Positions 18,985-28,556 of a stretch of DNA of 64,000 nucleotides are shown one piece after another (position 1 is the first letter of the stretch; every line of letters begins with the position of its first letter). Position numbers and translations under genes: made by a program. This DNA is from Stenotrophomonas sp. 57 (lineage in GTDB: Bacteria > Pseudomonadota > Gammaproteobacteria > Xanthomonadales > Xanthomonadaceae), in assembly GCF_030291075.1 (NCBI RefSeq), contig NZ_CP127407.1, forward strand, positions 370,001-434,000, read 5' to 3'. Below the pieces are notes generated by a model, which was not told where the DNA came from, did not search any database, and worked only from the letters and a program-made list of their open reading frames with translations.

Positions 18985-19571
18985 GCGACGCACCGGCCAC
19001 CGGGACCTCACGCAGTGCCGGGCTGCCGCGCCTGATCGGCGTGGCGGTGGCGGTGTTCCTGCTGACGTTCTCGCTGGTGCCGCTGTATCGCATCGCCTGC
19101 GAGAAGGTATTCGGCGTGCGCCTGGAGCGCGGCCCCGGCAGCGAAGCCAGTGCCGGTGCCACGGCCGGCAAGCGCACCGTACGGGTGGAGTTCGATGGCG
19201 GCGTCAATTCGCGCCTGCCGTGGTCGTTCCACCCCGAACAGCTGACCATGGACGTGGTGCCGGGCGAGCTCAACGAGGCCCTGTACTTCGCCCGCAACGA
19301 CAGCCAGCAGGCAGTGGTCGGCAGTGCGGTGCCATCGGTGGCACCGGCGCGCGCGTCGGGTTTCTTCAGCAAGACCGAATGTTTCTGTTTCACCGCGCAG
19401 ACGCTGCAGGCCGGCGAGAAGCGCGACATGCCGGTGCGCTTCATCGTCGATCCGGACCTGCCGCCGGAAATCAGGACGATCACCTTGTCCTACACCTTCT
19501 ACCGCAACGACGCACTCTCGGACCGGTTGGCCCCTGCGGCTACCTCCGAAGGCGCGCACGCCGCACCCTGA
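18981..19571 (+). CDS. ctaG: Cytochrome c oxidase assembly protein CtaG/Cox11
   Basis: Membrane-anchored periplasmic copper chaperone that delivers copper to CuB of subunit I. One N-terminal transmembrane helix (residues about 15-38) is followed by an immunoglobulin-like domain with the copper-binding CFCF motif (near residue 134) and the preceding FFSKTE stretch. It overlaps the previous stop by ATGA. At 196 residues it has the usual family length. Subunit III follows after 13 bp. Confidence 0.95.
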   Translation: MSDAPATGTSRSAGLPRLIGVAVAVFLLTFSLVPLYRIACEKVFGVRLERGPGSEASAGATAGKRTVRVEFDGGVNSRLPWSFHPEQLTMDVVPGELNEALYFARNDSQQAVVGSAVPSVAPARASGFFSKTECFCFTAQTLQAGEKRDMPVRFIVDPDLPPEIRTITLSYTFYRNDALSDRLAPAATSEGAHAAP

Positions 19572-19584
19572 CCCGGATACCGAC

Positions 19585-20460
19585 ATGGCCCAGACACCGA
19601 CCGACGCCAACGTGTACTTCGTCCCGGCCCAGAGCAAATGGCCGTTCGTGGGTTCCATCGCGATGATGGTGACCATGGTGGGCGTGGCCAGCTGGCTCAA
19701 CGACGCCAGCTGGGGACGCTGGACGTTCTACGTCGGCATCGCGATGCTGGTGCTGACCCTGTTCTGGTGGTTCAGCGACGTGGTGCGCGAATCACAGGCC
19801 GGCAACTACAACCACCAGGTCGATGGCTCGTTCCGGATGGGGATGATCTGGTTCATCTTCTCCGAGGTGATGTTCTTCGGCGCCTTCTTCGGCGCGCTGT
19901 TCTACACCCGCAACCTGGGCCTGTCCTGGCTCAGCGGCGAAGGCCGCGGGGTGATGACCAACGAGCTGCTCTGGCAGGGCTATTCCGCCGGCTGGCCGAC
20001 CAACGGCCCGGCAGCGATCGGTGGTGCGTTCCAGACCATCCCGGCCTGGGGCCTGCCGCTGATCAACACGCTGATCCTGCTCACCTCCGGCGTGACCCTG
20101 ACCATCGCCCATCACGCGCTGAAGGCCGGCAACCGCCGCCAGCTGCTGATCTGGCTGGGCCTGACCGTGGTGCTCGGCCTCGGCTTCCTGACCCTGCAGG
20201 CGGAGGAGTACATCCACGCCTACAAGGAACTGAACCTGACGCTCGGCTCGGGCATCTATGGTTCGACGTTCTTCATGCTGACCGGCTTCCACGGCGCGCA
20301 CGTGCTGCTGGGCACGATCATGCTGATCGTGATGTGGCTGCGTTCGGCCAAGGGACACTTCACCCGCGACAACCATTTCGGTTTCGAAGCCGCCGCGTGG
20401 TACTGGCACTTCGTCGACGTGGTGTGGCTGATGCTCTTCATGTTCGTCTACGTGCTTTGA
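19585..20460 (+). CDS. coxC: Cytochrome c oxidase subunit III
   Basis: Seven-helix subunit of the aa3 oxidase, 291 residues. The conserved carboxylate lies in FSEVMFFGAFF (helix III), and the C-terminal FHGAHVLLG and WYWHFVDVVWL motifs are clear. The start MAQTPTD at 19585 follows the ctaG stop closely. It ends 20 bp from a convergent small gene; the hairpin GCATCGGTGG/CCGCCGATGC (20469-20494) lies there and may help end transcription. Confidence 0.96.
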   Translation: MAQTPTDANVYFVPAQSKWPFVGSIAMMVTMVGVASWLNDASWGRWTFYVGIAMLVLTLFWWFSDVVRESQAGNYNHQVDGSFRMGMIWFIFSEVMFFGAFFGALFYTRNLGLSWLSGEGRGVMTNELLWQGYSAGWPTNGPAAIGGAFQTIPAWGLPLINTLILLTSGVTLTIAHHALKAGNRRQLLIWLGLTVVLGLGFLTLQAEEYIHAYKELNLTLGSGIYGSTFFMLTGFHGAHVLLGTIMLIVMWLRSAKGHFTRDNHFGFEAAAWYWHFVDVVWLMLFMFVYVL

Positions 20461-20480
20461 CCGCGCACGCATCGGTGGCC

Positions 20481-20699
20481 TCAGCCGCCGATGCCGTGCG
20501 GTTTGATCCAGCCCATGTAGATGCTCACGATCACCAGTACGATCAAGGCCACCGACACCGCGATGCGGCGTGTCAGTGCGTTGACCGTGCGCTTGGTCTG
20601 GCCGCGGTCGACCAGCAGGTAATACAGGCCGGCGCCCAGATTCCAGACGATGACGATCAGAAACGCGATTACCAGCAGGGTCTTCAGCGAATCACTCAT
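20481..20699 (-). CDS. DUF2909 twin-transmembrane protein
   Basis: 72-residue protein with two transmembrane helices joined by a basic loop (DRGQTKRTVNALTRR). This matches the DUF2909 'twin transmembrane' family found in cox clusters of beta- and gammaproteobacteria. Here it is on the strand opposite to the oxidase genes, convergent with coxC and divergent from SURF1 by 57 bp. The function is unknown. Confidence 0.85.
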   Translation of the reverse strand: MSDSLKTLLVIAFLIVIVWNLGAGLYYLLVDRGQTKRTVNALTRRIAVSVALIVLVIVSIYMGWIKPHGIGG

Positions 20700-20756
20700 G
20701 CGCGGCTCGAGGGCAGGGTGGATGTGCCTATCTGACCGCGTTTGCGCGGACTTGTC

Positions 20757-21494
20757 ATGATGCGCCAGCACACGCGCGTGCTCGGATGGCTGCTGGCGGT
20801 GCTGGCAATGGCCGGTTTCACCGCATTGGGGCTGTGGCAGCTGCAGCGCATGCATGCCAAACAGGCAATGTTGGATGCACAGGGTCCAGCCGCAGCGCAG
20901 GTACTGTCGTTGGCGCAGGCGCTGGCAGCGCCCGGTGCGTTGCATGGCGTGGCCGACCACGGTCGCTTCCTTCCCGGCGTGGTGCTGCTGGACAACCAGA
21001 CCCGGCACGGCCGTGCCGGAGTGAAGATCTACCGCCCGTTCCGCAGTGACGACGGCAGTGTGTTGCTGGTCGATCTGGGATGGCGCGCACTGCCGCCGGA
21101 TCGCACCCTGCCGGAGCTGCCGGCCCCCCCCTCGCCGGTGGCGGTGCGTGGGTTGCTGGCGCCACCGCCGGCCGCCGGATTGGCACTCGGCCCCGCATTC
21201 TCCGCCACGGGGGAAGCGGGTCGCTGGCTGGCCAGCCGCTTGCCAGCCGAAGGCCTGGCAAGCGCGCTGGGGGTGCAGTTGCTTCCCGATCGTGTACTGC
21301 GCCTGGACCCTGCACTGCCCTTCGGTGACGAGCGCGATCTGGACCTGCTGCCGAACACCTTGCCGCCGCAGCGTCACCTGGGCTACGCCGTGCAGTGGTT
21401 CGGCCTGGCCCTGACCGTGCTGGTGGTGGCGCTGGTGCTGGAATGGCGCAGGAGGCGCGCCGTGGCCCGACCGGCATCCCGTACCCAACCATGA
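20757..21494 (+). CDS. SURF1 family cytochrome oxidase assembly protein
   Basis: Membrane protein that helps haem a insertion into subunit I. One transmembrane helix lies at each end (residues about 8-26 and 218-236), with a periplasmic domain between. Family motifs are GLWQLQRMHAKQAML, the N-terminal YRPFR-like block (VKIYRPFRSDDGSVLLVDLGW) and the C-terminal HLGYAVQWFGLA. ATG 20757 or 20760 is preferred over TTG 20742. Two downstream genes follow closely. Confidence 0.9.
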   Translation: MMRQHTRVLGWLLAVLAMAGFTALGLWQLQRMHAKQAMLDAQGPAAAQVLSLAQALAAPGALHGVADHGRFLPGVVLLDNQTRHGRAGVKIYRPFRSDDGSVLLVDLGWRALPPDRTLPELPAPPSPVAVRGLLAPPPAAGLALGPAFSATGEAGRWLASRLPAEGLASALGVQLLPDRVLRLDPALPFGDERDLDLLPNTLPPQRHLGYAVQWFGLALTVLVVALVLEWRRRRAVARPASRTQP

Positions 21495-21507
21495 GAAAAT
21501 GCCCCGC

Positions 21508-22077
21508 ATGAACACTGCTACGTCCCCGCAGGCGCGCGGCTCCGGCCGCCGGACCCTGGTGCTGCTGTTTGCCGTGTTCTTCGGAGCGATGGCACTGGCT
21601 GCCGTGCTGCGCTTCTCCGGCTGGCAGCCGACCGGGCACCGTAATGCCGGCCAACTGCTGCAGCCGCCGGTGGACCTGCGCCAGAAGAGCCCGACCCTGG
21701 CCACTGGCCAGGCCTACCCGTGGAACCCCGAGGCCCGGACCTGGCGCCTGCTGGTGGCACCGGCTGGTGCCTGCGACGCGCAGTGCGTCACTTTGTCGCA
21801 GGGACTGGGCAAGGTGTGGCAGCTGTTCGGCCATAACGCCGATAATGTCGAGATCCTGTGGCTGGGTACGCCACCGGCGTCGATCGCCTCGCTGCCCGCG
21901 CTGCGGCCGCTGGCTCCGTCGCCAGCCCTGCGCGCGGCGTTGCCGGGCGTTGATGATCCGGCGGGACTGCCGGTCTACGTGATCGATCCGAACGGCTTCG
22001 TGATCATGCGCCATGCCCCCGGCAGTGACCTGGGGGGCCTGCGCAAGGACATGGCCACGTTGCTGAAACTGAAGTGA
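21508..22077 (+). CDS. Membrane-anchored Sco-like protein with CxxxC motif
   Basis: About 189 residues: one N-terminal transmembrane helix and a periplasmic domain with ACDAQC, then LPVYVIDPNGFVIMRH. The CxxxC pair and the late strand order resemble the thioredoxin fold of Sco copper chaperones, though overall similarity looks weak. The position between SURF1 and haem A synthase supports a role in oxidase assembly. ATG 21508 is preferred: GAAAAT stands 7 nt before it, while the ATG at 21499 overlaps that hexamer. Either start leaves the helix intact. Confidence 0.7.
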   Translation: MNTATSPQARGSGRRTLVLLFAVFFGAMALAAVLRFSGWQPTGHRNAGQLLQPPVDLRQKSPTLATGQAYPWNPEARTWRLLVAPAGACDAQCVTLSQGLGKVWQLFGHNADNVEILWLGTPPASIASLPALRPLAPSPALRAALPGVDDPAGLPVYVIDPNGFVIMRHAPGSDLGGLRKDMATLLKLK

Positions 22078-22087
22078 GTCCCGTTTG

Positions 22088-23251
22088 ATGAGCCTTTCCG
22101 CGCGTCCGGCGCTGCACCGCAATTTCCACCGCCTGGCGTGGTTCGCCATGATCATGACCGCGAGCACGATCATGTTCGGCGCGTTCGTGCGCCTGTCCGA
22201 CGCCGGCCTGAGCTGCCCGGACTGGCCCACCTGCTATGGCCAGGCCACCTGGCCGCAGCACGTGGAAGAAACCATTGGCCACCCGGCGGCGGAAATCCGC
22301 CCGCTGGAAACGCACAAGGCCTGGCGAGAGCAGGTGCACCGCTTCCTGGCCGGCGCGCTGGGCATCGAGATCCTGACCCTGGCGCTGCTGGCCACGCGCA
22401 AGCGGCGATTCGGAAGCACGGCGGTAGTGACCGCCTGCGTACTGGTGGCCGCCGGCATACCGCTGTACATGATGGGCTGGCATGGCACCGCCAGCGCCCT
22501 GGCGCTGATAGGCGAGGCGATCCTGCTGATCGCCGCGCTGCGCTGGAGCAACATCGATCTGGCGCGCGCTGCCCTGCTGACCCTGGCGGTGGTGATCTTC
22601 CAGGCCCTGCTGGGCATGTGGACGGTGACCCTGCTGCTCAAACCCATCGTGGTGATGGGCCACCTGCTGGGCGGCATGCTGATGTTCGCGCTGCTGGTGT
22701 GGATGGCCTGGCGCGCCACGCACATGCCGATCACCCTGGCCGAAGCGCCGAAGCTGAAGTGGCTGCTGCGCATCGGCGTGGCGGTGCTGGTCACCCAGAT
22801 TGCGCTGGGGGGCTGGGTCAGCGCCAACTACGCCGCACTCGCCTGCGGCGGTGGCAGCGCCTCGCTGGACAACTTCCCGCGTTGCGCCAACCAATGGTGG
22901 CCGCAGCACAACTTCGTCGAAGGCTTCACCCTGTGGCGTGGCATCGGCGTGGATTACGAAGGCGGCGTGCTGGATGGCGCCTCGCGCATCGCCATCCAGA
23001 TGGCGCACCGCCTGTTCGCGGTAGTGGTGGCCGTCTACCTGCTGTGGCTGGGCGTGCGCCTGTTCCGGTTGCCGAGCATGCGTGGCTGGGCCAGCGCGCT
23101 GATCGCGCTGCTGGTGCTGCAGGTCACCCTCGGCATCCTCAATGTGAAGCTGGCGCTGCCGCTGGAAGTGGCGGTGGCCCACAACGGCGTGGCCGTTGCC
23201 CTGTTGTTCGTACTGGTCAGCCTGCTGGCCCGCCTGCGTGCCCCGGACTGA
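22088..23251 (+). CDS. ctaA: Haem A synthase (COX15/CtaA)
   Basis: Converts haem O to haem A by oxidising a methyl group. Eight transmembrane helices in 387 residues, with the family block [18 protein letters not shown] after helix 1 and conserved histidines in [31 protein letters not shown] and VAHNGVA. It is followed after 4 bp by ctaB, whose product makes its substrate. Confidence 0.95.
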   Translation: MSLSARPALHRNFHRLAWFAMIMTASTIMFGAFVRLSDAGLSCPDWPTCYGQATWPQHVEETIGHPAAEIRPLETHKAWREQVHRFLAGALGIEILTLALLATRKRRFGSTAVVTACVLVAAGIPLYMMGWHGTASALALIGEAILLIAALRWSNIDLARAALLTLAVVIFQALLGMWTVTLLLKPIVVMGHLLGGMLMFALLVWMAWRATHMPITLAEAPKLKWLLRIGVAVLVTQIALGGWVSANYAALACGGGSASLDNFPRCANQWWPQHNFVEGFTLWRGIGVDYEGGVLDGASRIAIQMAHRLFAVVVAVYLLWLGVRLFRLPSMRGWASALIALLVLQVTLGILNVKLALPLEVAVAHNGVAVALLFVLVSLLARLRAPD

Positions 23252-23255
23252 TTCC

Positions 23256-24149
23256 ATGTTTTCCAATTACCGCCAGTACTGGGACCTGACCAAGCCCAAG
23301 GTCGTTGCGCTCATTGTCTTTACCGCCCTGGTCGGCATGGTCCTGGCCATCCCCGGCGTGCCCAGCTGGGAGCAGGTGCGCGCAGGCGTGCTCGGCTTCC
23401 TCGGTATCTGGCTGGCCGCTTCGGCCGCCGCCGCGATCAACCAGCTGCTGGATGCGCACATCGATGCGCAGATGGCCCGCACCTCGTGGCGCCCGCTGGT
23501 GGTGGGCAAGGTCAAGCCGTGGCAGGTGCTGGTGTTCGCCGGCGTGCTGATCGTGCTGTCGATGACCCTCCTGGTGCTGTGGGTGAACCTGATCACCGCG
23601 GTGCTGACCTTCGCCTCGCTGATCGGCTACGCGGTGATCTACACCGTGTACCTGAAGCGTGCGACCTCGCAGAACATCGTCATCGGTGGCCTGGCCGGCG
23701 CGATGCCGCCGATGCTGGGCTGGGCCGCGGTGACTGGCATGCAGGGCTCGTCGGACTGGGCGTACTCGTCGCTGCTGGTGCTGATCATCTTCATCTGGAC
23801 GCCGCCGCACTTCTGGGCGCTGGCGATCTTCCGCCGCGAGGACTACGCCAAGGCCGAAATCCCGATGCTGCCGGTGACCCACGGCGTGGTGCACACCCGC
23901 AAGCAGATCATGGTGTATTCGGTGGTGCTGGCCCTGGTCTGCCTGCTGCCGTACCTGGTGGGCATGAGCGGCGCGTTCTACCTGGGCGGCGCGATCGTGC
24001 TCAACGCTGTGTTCCTCTGGTACGCCTGGCGCATGCTGAACCCGCCGGATGAACTGTTCTCGATGAAGATGTTCTATTACTCCATCGTGTACCTGATGGC
24101 GTTGTTCGCCTTCCTGCTGGTGGACCACTGGATCCTGCCCTGGTTGTAA
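23256..24149 (+). CDS. ctaB: Protohaem IX farnesyltransferase (haem O synthase)
   Basis: Adds a farnesyl group to haem B. A polytopic UbiA-type prenyltransferase of 297 residues. The first Asp-rich motif reads [15 protein letters not shown] followed by RPLV, and the second lies in the [18 protein letters not shown] region. The start MFSNYRQYW at 23256 is 4 bp after ctaA. It closes the oxidase cluster; a SMAG pair follows. Confidence 0.95.
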   Translation: MFSNYRQYWDLTKPKVVALIVFTALVGMVLAIPGVPSWEQVRAGVLGFLGIWLAASAAAAINQLLDAHIDAQMARTSWRPLVVGKVKPWQVLVFAGVLIVLSMTLLVLWVNLITAVLTFASLIGYAVIYTVYLKRATSQNIVIGGLAGAMPPMLGWAAVTGMQGSSDWAYSSLLVLIIFIWTPPHFWALAIFRREDYAKAEIPMLPVTHGVVHTRKQIMVYSVVLALVCLLPYLVGMSGAFYLGGAIVLNAVFLWYAWRMLNPPDELFSMKMFYYSIVYLMALFAFLLVDHWILPWL

Positions 24150-24159
24150 AGCGCCACCT

Positions 24160-24226
24160 GTAGAGCCGAGCCCATGCTCGGCTGAGGGGTGGTTGGAAGA
24201 GCGGCCGAGCGTGGGCTCGGCTCTAT
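24160..24226. repeat. SMAG inverted pair
   Basis: GTAGAGCCGAGCCCATGCTCGG, a 20-bp gap, then an inverted CCGAGCGTGGGCTCGGCTCTAT, with the last base changed from C to T. Confidence 0.88.
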
Positions 24227-24290
24227 ACTTGATCTCCTCCAACGGCGTCGCCATTGCTGTTCCTGACCCCAAGGAAAGGAGCGAGCACGG

Positions 24291-25115
24291 ATGCATTCGA
24301 TTTTCCGCTGGACCACCGCGCTGCTGCTGGTGCTGGGCATGGCCTTCACTGCGCATGCCGCCGACGACACCGTCGCGCAGATCCGCCAGCACGCCGGTGA
24401 TCACCGCCTGCTGGTACTGGGCGAATTCCACGGTACCCGCGAGACACCGCTACTGGTTCGGGAACTGATGGAGGCATACGCAGCCGATGGCACTCCGGTG
24501 CGGTTGGCATTGGAGCTGCCGACTGACGAAAACGCCGCGCTGGCGACCTATCTGGCGTCTTCCGGCACTGCCAAGGCGCGCGCTGCATTGCGTGGCACGC
24601 CGTACTGGAGCGTCCGCAGCCGCATGCATGACGGCCGTCGCAGCAAGGACATGCTCGACCTGATCGAAGCGGCGCGCGCGCTGCGTAGCCGGGGGCGCGA
24701 CGTGCAGGTATTCGGTTTTGATCGCGTGCTACCTGCCGAAACGGCGGGTAGTGGGGCTCGCGACCGGGCGATGGCCGAAGAGGTCCGCGTGCGCGCAAAG
24801 GCATTGCCGAACAACGCACGGCTGCTGGTGCTGACCGGCAATGTGCATGGCATGCGTACGCAGCCGAAGATGATTGCATACCCCCCGATGACGGCATTGC
24901 TGAACGATCTGGAGCTCTACAACGTGCGTATCGAGGCGCGTGGCGGGGAGGGTTGGGGCTGTGCCGCCCCTGGACGTTGCGAGGCGCGCCAGTTGCCGGG
25001 TCATGCCGGGACATCGCCCAAGGTGGATACCGGTGCTGACCGCAGTTACGACCTGAGGGTATGGCTGCCGCGATTCAGCGTGGCGCGGCTGCTGGACGGC
25101 GATTCGGTCTGCTGA
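24291..25115 (+). CDS. Exported Tiki/ChaN-like protein
   Basis: 274 residues with a signal peptide ending in AHA. The mature protein opens with LLVLGEFHGTRETP followed by LALELP. This is the order G-E-x-H and a later acidic strand found in the EreA/ChaN/Tiki-like fold of haem-binding or metal-dependent hydrolase proteins. A second conserved block, VLTGNVHGMRT (near residue 180), supplies another His. Four cysteines near the end may form disulfides. It is preceded by AAGGAAAGGAG, a strong ribosome site. The substrate is unknown. Confidence 0.6.
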   Translation: MHSIFRWTTALLLVLGMAFTAHAADDTVAQIRQHAGDHRLLVLGEFHGTRETPLLVRELMEAYAADGTPVRLALELPTDENAALATYLASSGTAKARAALRGTPYWSVRSRMHDGRRSKDMLDLIEAARALRSRGRDVQVFGFDRVLPAETAGSGARDRAMAEEVRVRAKALPNNARLLVLTGNVHGMRTQPKMIAYPPMTALLNDLELYNVRIEARGGEGWGCAAPGRCEARQLPGHAGTSPKVDTGADRSYDLRVWLPRFSVARLLDGDSVC

Positions 25116-25117
25116 TC

Positions 25118-25210
25118 ATCCACGCGTGACGTGGATTCAACTGCGCCGTTCAACCGCCAGCCGAGCGTGGGCTCGGCTCTACAGTAGATCCACGCCATGC
25201 GTGGATGCTC
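25118..25210. repeat. Three SMAG-type palindromes
   Basis: ATCCACGCGTGACGTGGAT (25118-25136), an inverted CCGAGCGTGGGCTCGGCTCTAC (25161-25182) and GTAGATCCACGCCATGCGTGG (25184-25204). Together they fill the gap between two convergent genes. Confidence 0.8.
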
Positions 25211-25221
25211 TCCCCGTCGGG

Positions 25222-26193
25222 TCAGGGCTTGCGCCTGGCGTAGCGCTGCGCGATCACACCGCAGACGATCAGCTGGATCTGGTGATAGATCATCACCGGC
25301 AGCACAATCGCACCCAGGCTGCCACCGGCGAATAACACTTTGGCGATCGGCACACCCGTGGCCAGGCTCTTCTTCGAGCCGCAGAACACGATGGCGATCT
25401 CGTCCTCGCGGTTGAAGCGCAGGCGGCGGGCGATGAAGGTGATCAGCGGCATGGCGATACCCAGCAGCACTGCGGCCACCACTGCCACGGCCAGCAACGA
25501 GAGCAGCGGCGTCTTGCTCCACAGCCCTTCGGTCACTGCCTCGCCGAACGCCGAGTACACCACCAGCAGGATGGTGGCCTGGTCGGTGTAGCGCAGCAGC
25601 GCGCGCTGCCGTTCCACCCAGCCGGCAATCCACGGCCGCAGCAGGTGGCCGGCCACGAACGGGACCAGCAGCTGCAGCATGATGCCGCCGATGGCATGCA
25701 GCGGGTCGTGCACGCCGCCGGAGGTGCCGGCCAGCGCAGTCAGCAGCAGCGGGGTCAGGAATACGCCGAGGATGCTCGACAACGAGGCACTGCACACCGC
25801 TGCAGGCACATTGCCGCGGGCCATCGAGGTGAACGCGATGGACGACTGCACGGTGGACGGCAACGTACACAGGAACAGCACGCCCAGGTACAGCTCCGGC
25901 GTCAGCAGCCAGCCCGACAGCGGCTTGAACAGCAGGCCCAGCAGCGGGAACAGGATGAAGGTGCAGGCCAGGATGGTCAGGTGCAGGCGCCAGTGCAGCA
26001 TGCCGCCGATGATCGATTCGCGCGGCAGGCGCGCGCCATGCAGGAAGAACAGCGCGGCGATGGCCACGGTGGTGACATCGTCCAGCACGATGGCGGCTGC
26101 GCCCTTCATCGGCAGCAGCGAAGCCAGGCCAACAGTGCACAGCAGGGCGAGCGTGAAGTTGTCGGGTCGCAGGCGCGACCACCAGCGGGTCAT
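25222..26193 (-). CDS. Bile acid:sodium symporter family protein (SBF-like)
   Basis: Integral membrane transporter of 323 residues with about nine or ten hydrophobic segments, resembling the SBF-like group of the bile acid/sodium symporter superfamily. Typical segments are FFLHGARLP after helix 2, LPSTVQSSIAFTSMARGN (the substrate and sodium crossing region) and FCGSKKSLATGVPIAKVLF near the C-terminus. Neither substrate nor sodium dependence can be read from sequence. It lies 29 bp after the phosphatase gene on the same strand and may share its transcript. Confidence 0.87.
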   Translation of the reverse strand: MTRWWSRLRPDNFTLALLCTVGLASLLPMKGAAAIVLDDVTTVAIAALFFLHGARLPRESIIGGMLHWRLHLTILACTFILFPLLGLLFKPLSGWLLTPELYLGVLFLCTLPSTVQSSIAFTSMARGNVPAAVCSASLSSILGVFLTPLLLTALAGTSGGVHDPLHAIGGIMLQLLVPFVAGHLLRPWIAGWVERQRALLRYTDQATILLVVYSAFGEAVTEGLWSKTPLLSLLAVAVVAAVLLGIAMPLITFIARRLRFNREDEIAIVFCGSKKSLATGVPIAKVLFAGGSLGAIVLPVMIYHQIQLIVCGVIAQRYARRKP

Positions 26194-26222
26194 GGTGGAC
26201 AGGATCCTTGAGCGGTGGGGGA

Positions 26223-26723
26223 TCAGGGCGAAGCGGCTGGCGTGGCCAGGCGCTGGCGGGTGGCGGCTCCCAGCGACTTCAGGCCGGCACGCTGGCCCAG
26301 CTGAAGGGCCTGTTCCGGGCTGGCATGTTCGTAGCGTGCATTGACCAGCCCGAGCACGGCACCGGCGCGGTTGCCGGAGGCACAGTGCAGCAGCACCGGC
26401 CCTTGGCTCTGCTGCAGGGTCTGATGCACGGCGCGCACATTGGGCGCATCCAGCCCCTCGGCGCCGGCCACCGGAATGCGTACATAGCGCAGGCCCAGCG
26501 ATTCGGCCACCTGGGTTTCATCGAAACCGTGGTCCTCGTCGGACTGGCGCAGGTCGATCACCGTGCGCACACCCTGTGCAGCCAGTTCGCGCAGTTGTGC
26601 GGCACTGGGCTGGCCGCCGGCATACAGGCCCGGACGGACTTCATTGAGCGGGCCATCTGCGGCCAGGGCCGCCAGCGGCAGGCAGAGCGACAACAACAGC
26701 AGGCAGGTCAGGCGCAGCAGCAT
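26223..26723 (-). CDS. Exported DUF442-type dual-specificity phosphatase-like protein
   Basis: 166 residues with a signal peptide ending in LAA or ALAA. The mature part has the cysteine-phosphatase P-loop HCASGNRAG (near residues 117-125) and the upstream VIDLRQSDED strand with a candidate general acid, as in the DUF442/beta-lactamase-hydrolase-like phosphatases. A periplasmic location is unusual for this fold. It follows dnaG by 29 bp on the same strand. The substrate is unknown. Confidence 0.8.
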   Translation of the reverse strand: MLLRLTCLLLLSLCLPLAALAADGPLNEVRPGLYAGGQPSAAQLRELAAQGVRTVIDLRQSDEDHGFDETQVAESLGLRYVRIPVAGAEGLDAPNVRAVHQTLQQSQGPVLLHCASGNRAGAVLGLVNARYEHASPEQALQLGQRAGLKSLGAATRQRLATPAASP

Positions 26724-26752
26724 GGTCCTCTCCGTGAAAGCGTTCTGCCCCT

Positions 26753-28495
26753 CTACAGGCGCAGCCCGGCGCGGGCCTTCAGCAGCTCGCGCAGTTCGTA
26801 CTTGTCAGTATCGTCCAGACCCTGCTGGCGCTGCTTTGCCAGCAGTTCGTCCAGACGTTGCACCAGCAGTTGTTTTTCCAGCTGGGCCACCGCGTCGTGC
26901 AGTTCCTGGGTCCAGCTGGCCTCGGTGCCGGGCAGCGTCTGTGCCGCCAGCGTATGCAGCGAGGACTGTTCCTCGCGGCCGTCGAAGTGTTCCAGCAGGG
27001 CACCGGTGCTGATGTCCGGGCGCTGTTCGACCAGTCCCAGCAGCTCCAGCAGCAGCTCCACGCCGGGCAGGCGCAGGCCCTGGAAGTGATGCTTGCCGCC
27101 CAGGGTCAGCGCCAGCGACGGCTGCTGCAGCAGCACGGCGATCGCGCCGCGCACCAGGCTGCGCCTGGCCACTGGCTGGATCGTGCGCGAGGGCTGGCGT
27201 TGTGGCTGCGGTGTGCGCGTGGCGGCAGCGTTGCCACCCCCCAGGCCGGTCAGCTGCCCCAGCTGCTGCTTCATCAGATCGCCGAAGGCGCCGTCGGGAA
27301 TCTGCGCCAGCATCGGCTTTGCGCGTTCGGCCAGGCGCGCCTTGCCGTCCAGCGTCCCCAGGTTGATCTCGCGGGTCAGTTCGTCGAAGAAGAACTGCGA
27401 CAGCGGCGTGGCCTGCTTCAAGCGTTCGTTGAAGGCCTCGGCGCCTTCCTTGCGCACGATGGTGTCCGGGTCCTCGCCATCGGGCAGGAACAGGAAGAAG
27501 GCCTGGCGGCCATCCTTCATGCGCGGCAGCACCGACTCCAGCGCCTTCCAGCCGGCGCGGCGGCCGGCGGCGTCGCCGTCGAAGCAGAAGAACACATCCG
27601 GCGCGTTGCGGAACAACAGCTCGGCATGGTCCGGCGTGGTCGCGGTGCCCAGCGTGGCCACCGCCTGGGTGACGCCGAACTGGAACAGCGAGACCACGTC
27701 CATGTAGCCCTCGACCACGATCAAGCGCTCGATCTTCTGGTTGGCCTGGCGCACCTGCCACAGGCCGTACAGTTCGCGGCCCTTGTGGAACAGCGCGGTC
27801 TCGGGCGAGTTGAGGTACTTGGGGCCGTCGTCCTTCTCGAACACGCGGCCACCGAAGGCGATCACCCGGCCCCGGCGATCGAAGATCGGGAACATCACCC
27901 GGTCGCGGAACTTGTCGTAGACGTGGCCGCGGTCGTTCTTGGAGAACAGGCCGGCGCGGTCGAGCAGCTTCATGCGCCGCTCGTCCTTGCCCAGCGCATC
28001 GCGCAGCCCGCTGTAGCCATCGGGCGCATAGCCGATCTGGAAGCGTGCGCGGTTCTCTTCGTCCACGCCGCGGCCGTCGAGGTAGCTGCGCGCCTTCTCG
28101 CTGCCTTCCAGGTTCTTCTGGAAGAACTTGGCAGCGGCGTCCAGAGCGGAGTACAGCTCGCGGCTGTCGTCCTGCTGCTGCGGGCTGCGCGGGTTCTCGT
28201 TGCGCGGTACTTCCATGCCGGCGCGCTTGGCCAGCTCATCCACCGCGTCGAGGAACTCGAGGCGGTCGTAGTTCATCAGGAAGCTGATCGCGGTGCCGTG
28301 CGCGCCGCAGCCGAAGCAGTGATAGAACTGTTTGGTGGGCGAGACCGTGAACGAGGCCGAGCGCTCGTCATGGAACGGGCAGCGCGCTGCGTACTCCTTG
28401 CCCTGGCGCTTCAACGGCACGCGGCTGCCCACCACCTCGACAATGTCGGTGCGGGCGAGCAGGTCGTCGATGAAAGCGTCGGGGATACGGGCCAT
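26753..28495 (-). CDS. dnaG: DNA primase
   Basis: Makes RNA primers for replication. The start MARIPDAF at 28495 gives 580 residues. The N-terminal zinc-binding domain has CPFHDERSASF and YHCFGCGAHG. The TOPRIM catalytic core has VVEGYMDVV and FCFDGDAAGRRA. The C-terminal DnaB-interaction part (residues about 440-580) is Gln/Leu-rich. It belongs to an rpsU-yqeY-brkB-dnaG string. The usual rpoD gene does not follow; a phosphatase and a symporter do instead. Confidence 0.97.
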   Translation of the reverse strand: MARIPDAFIDDLLARTDIVEVVGSRVPLKRQGKEYAARCPFHDERSASFTVSPTKQFYHCFGCGAHGTAISFLMNYDRLEFLDAVDELAKRAGMEVPRNENPRSPQQQDDSRELYSALDAAAKFFQKNLEGSEKARSYLDGRGVDEENRARFQIGYAPDGYSGLRDALGKDERRMKLLDRAGLFSKNDRGHVYDKFRDRVMFPIFDRRGRVIAFGGRVFEKDDGPKYLNSPETALFHKGRELYGLWQVRQANQKIERLIVVEGYMDVVSLFQFGVTQAVATLGTATTPDHAELLFRNAPDVFFCFDGDAAGRRAGWKALESVLPRMKDGRQAFFLFLPDGEDPDTIVRKEGAEAFNERLKQATPLSQFFFDELTREINLGTLDGKARLAERAKPMLAQIPDGAFGDLMKQQLGQLTGLGGGNAAATRTPQPQRQPSRTIQPVARRSLVRGAIAVLLQQPSLALTLGGKHHFQGLRLPGVELLLELLGLVEQRPDISTGALLEHFDGREEQSSLHTLAAQTLPGTEASWTQELHDAVAQLEKQLLVQRLDELLAKQRQQGLDDTDKYELRELLKARAGLRL

Positions 28496-28556
28496 GGGCA
28501 ACAGGGCAGGGCGCGGTGCAGGACCACGCGACGGAACCGGGGGCGGTCGGCCTAGT

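Noticed and set aside
20742..20756. TTG start for SURF1
   Set aside because: ATG 20757 or 20760 gives a normal family N-terminus; the TTG has no better ribosome site.
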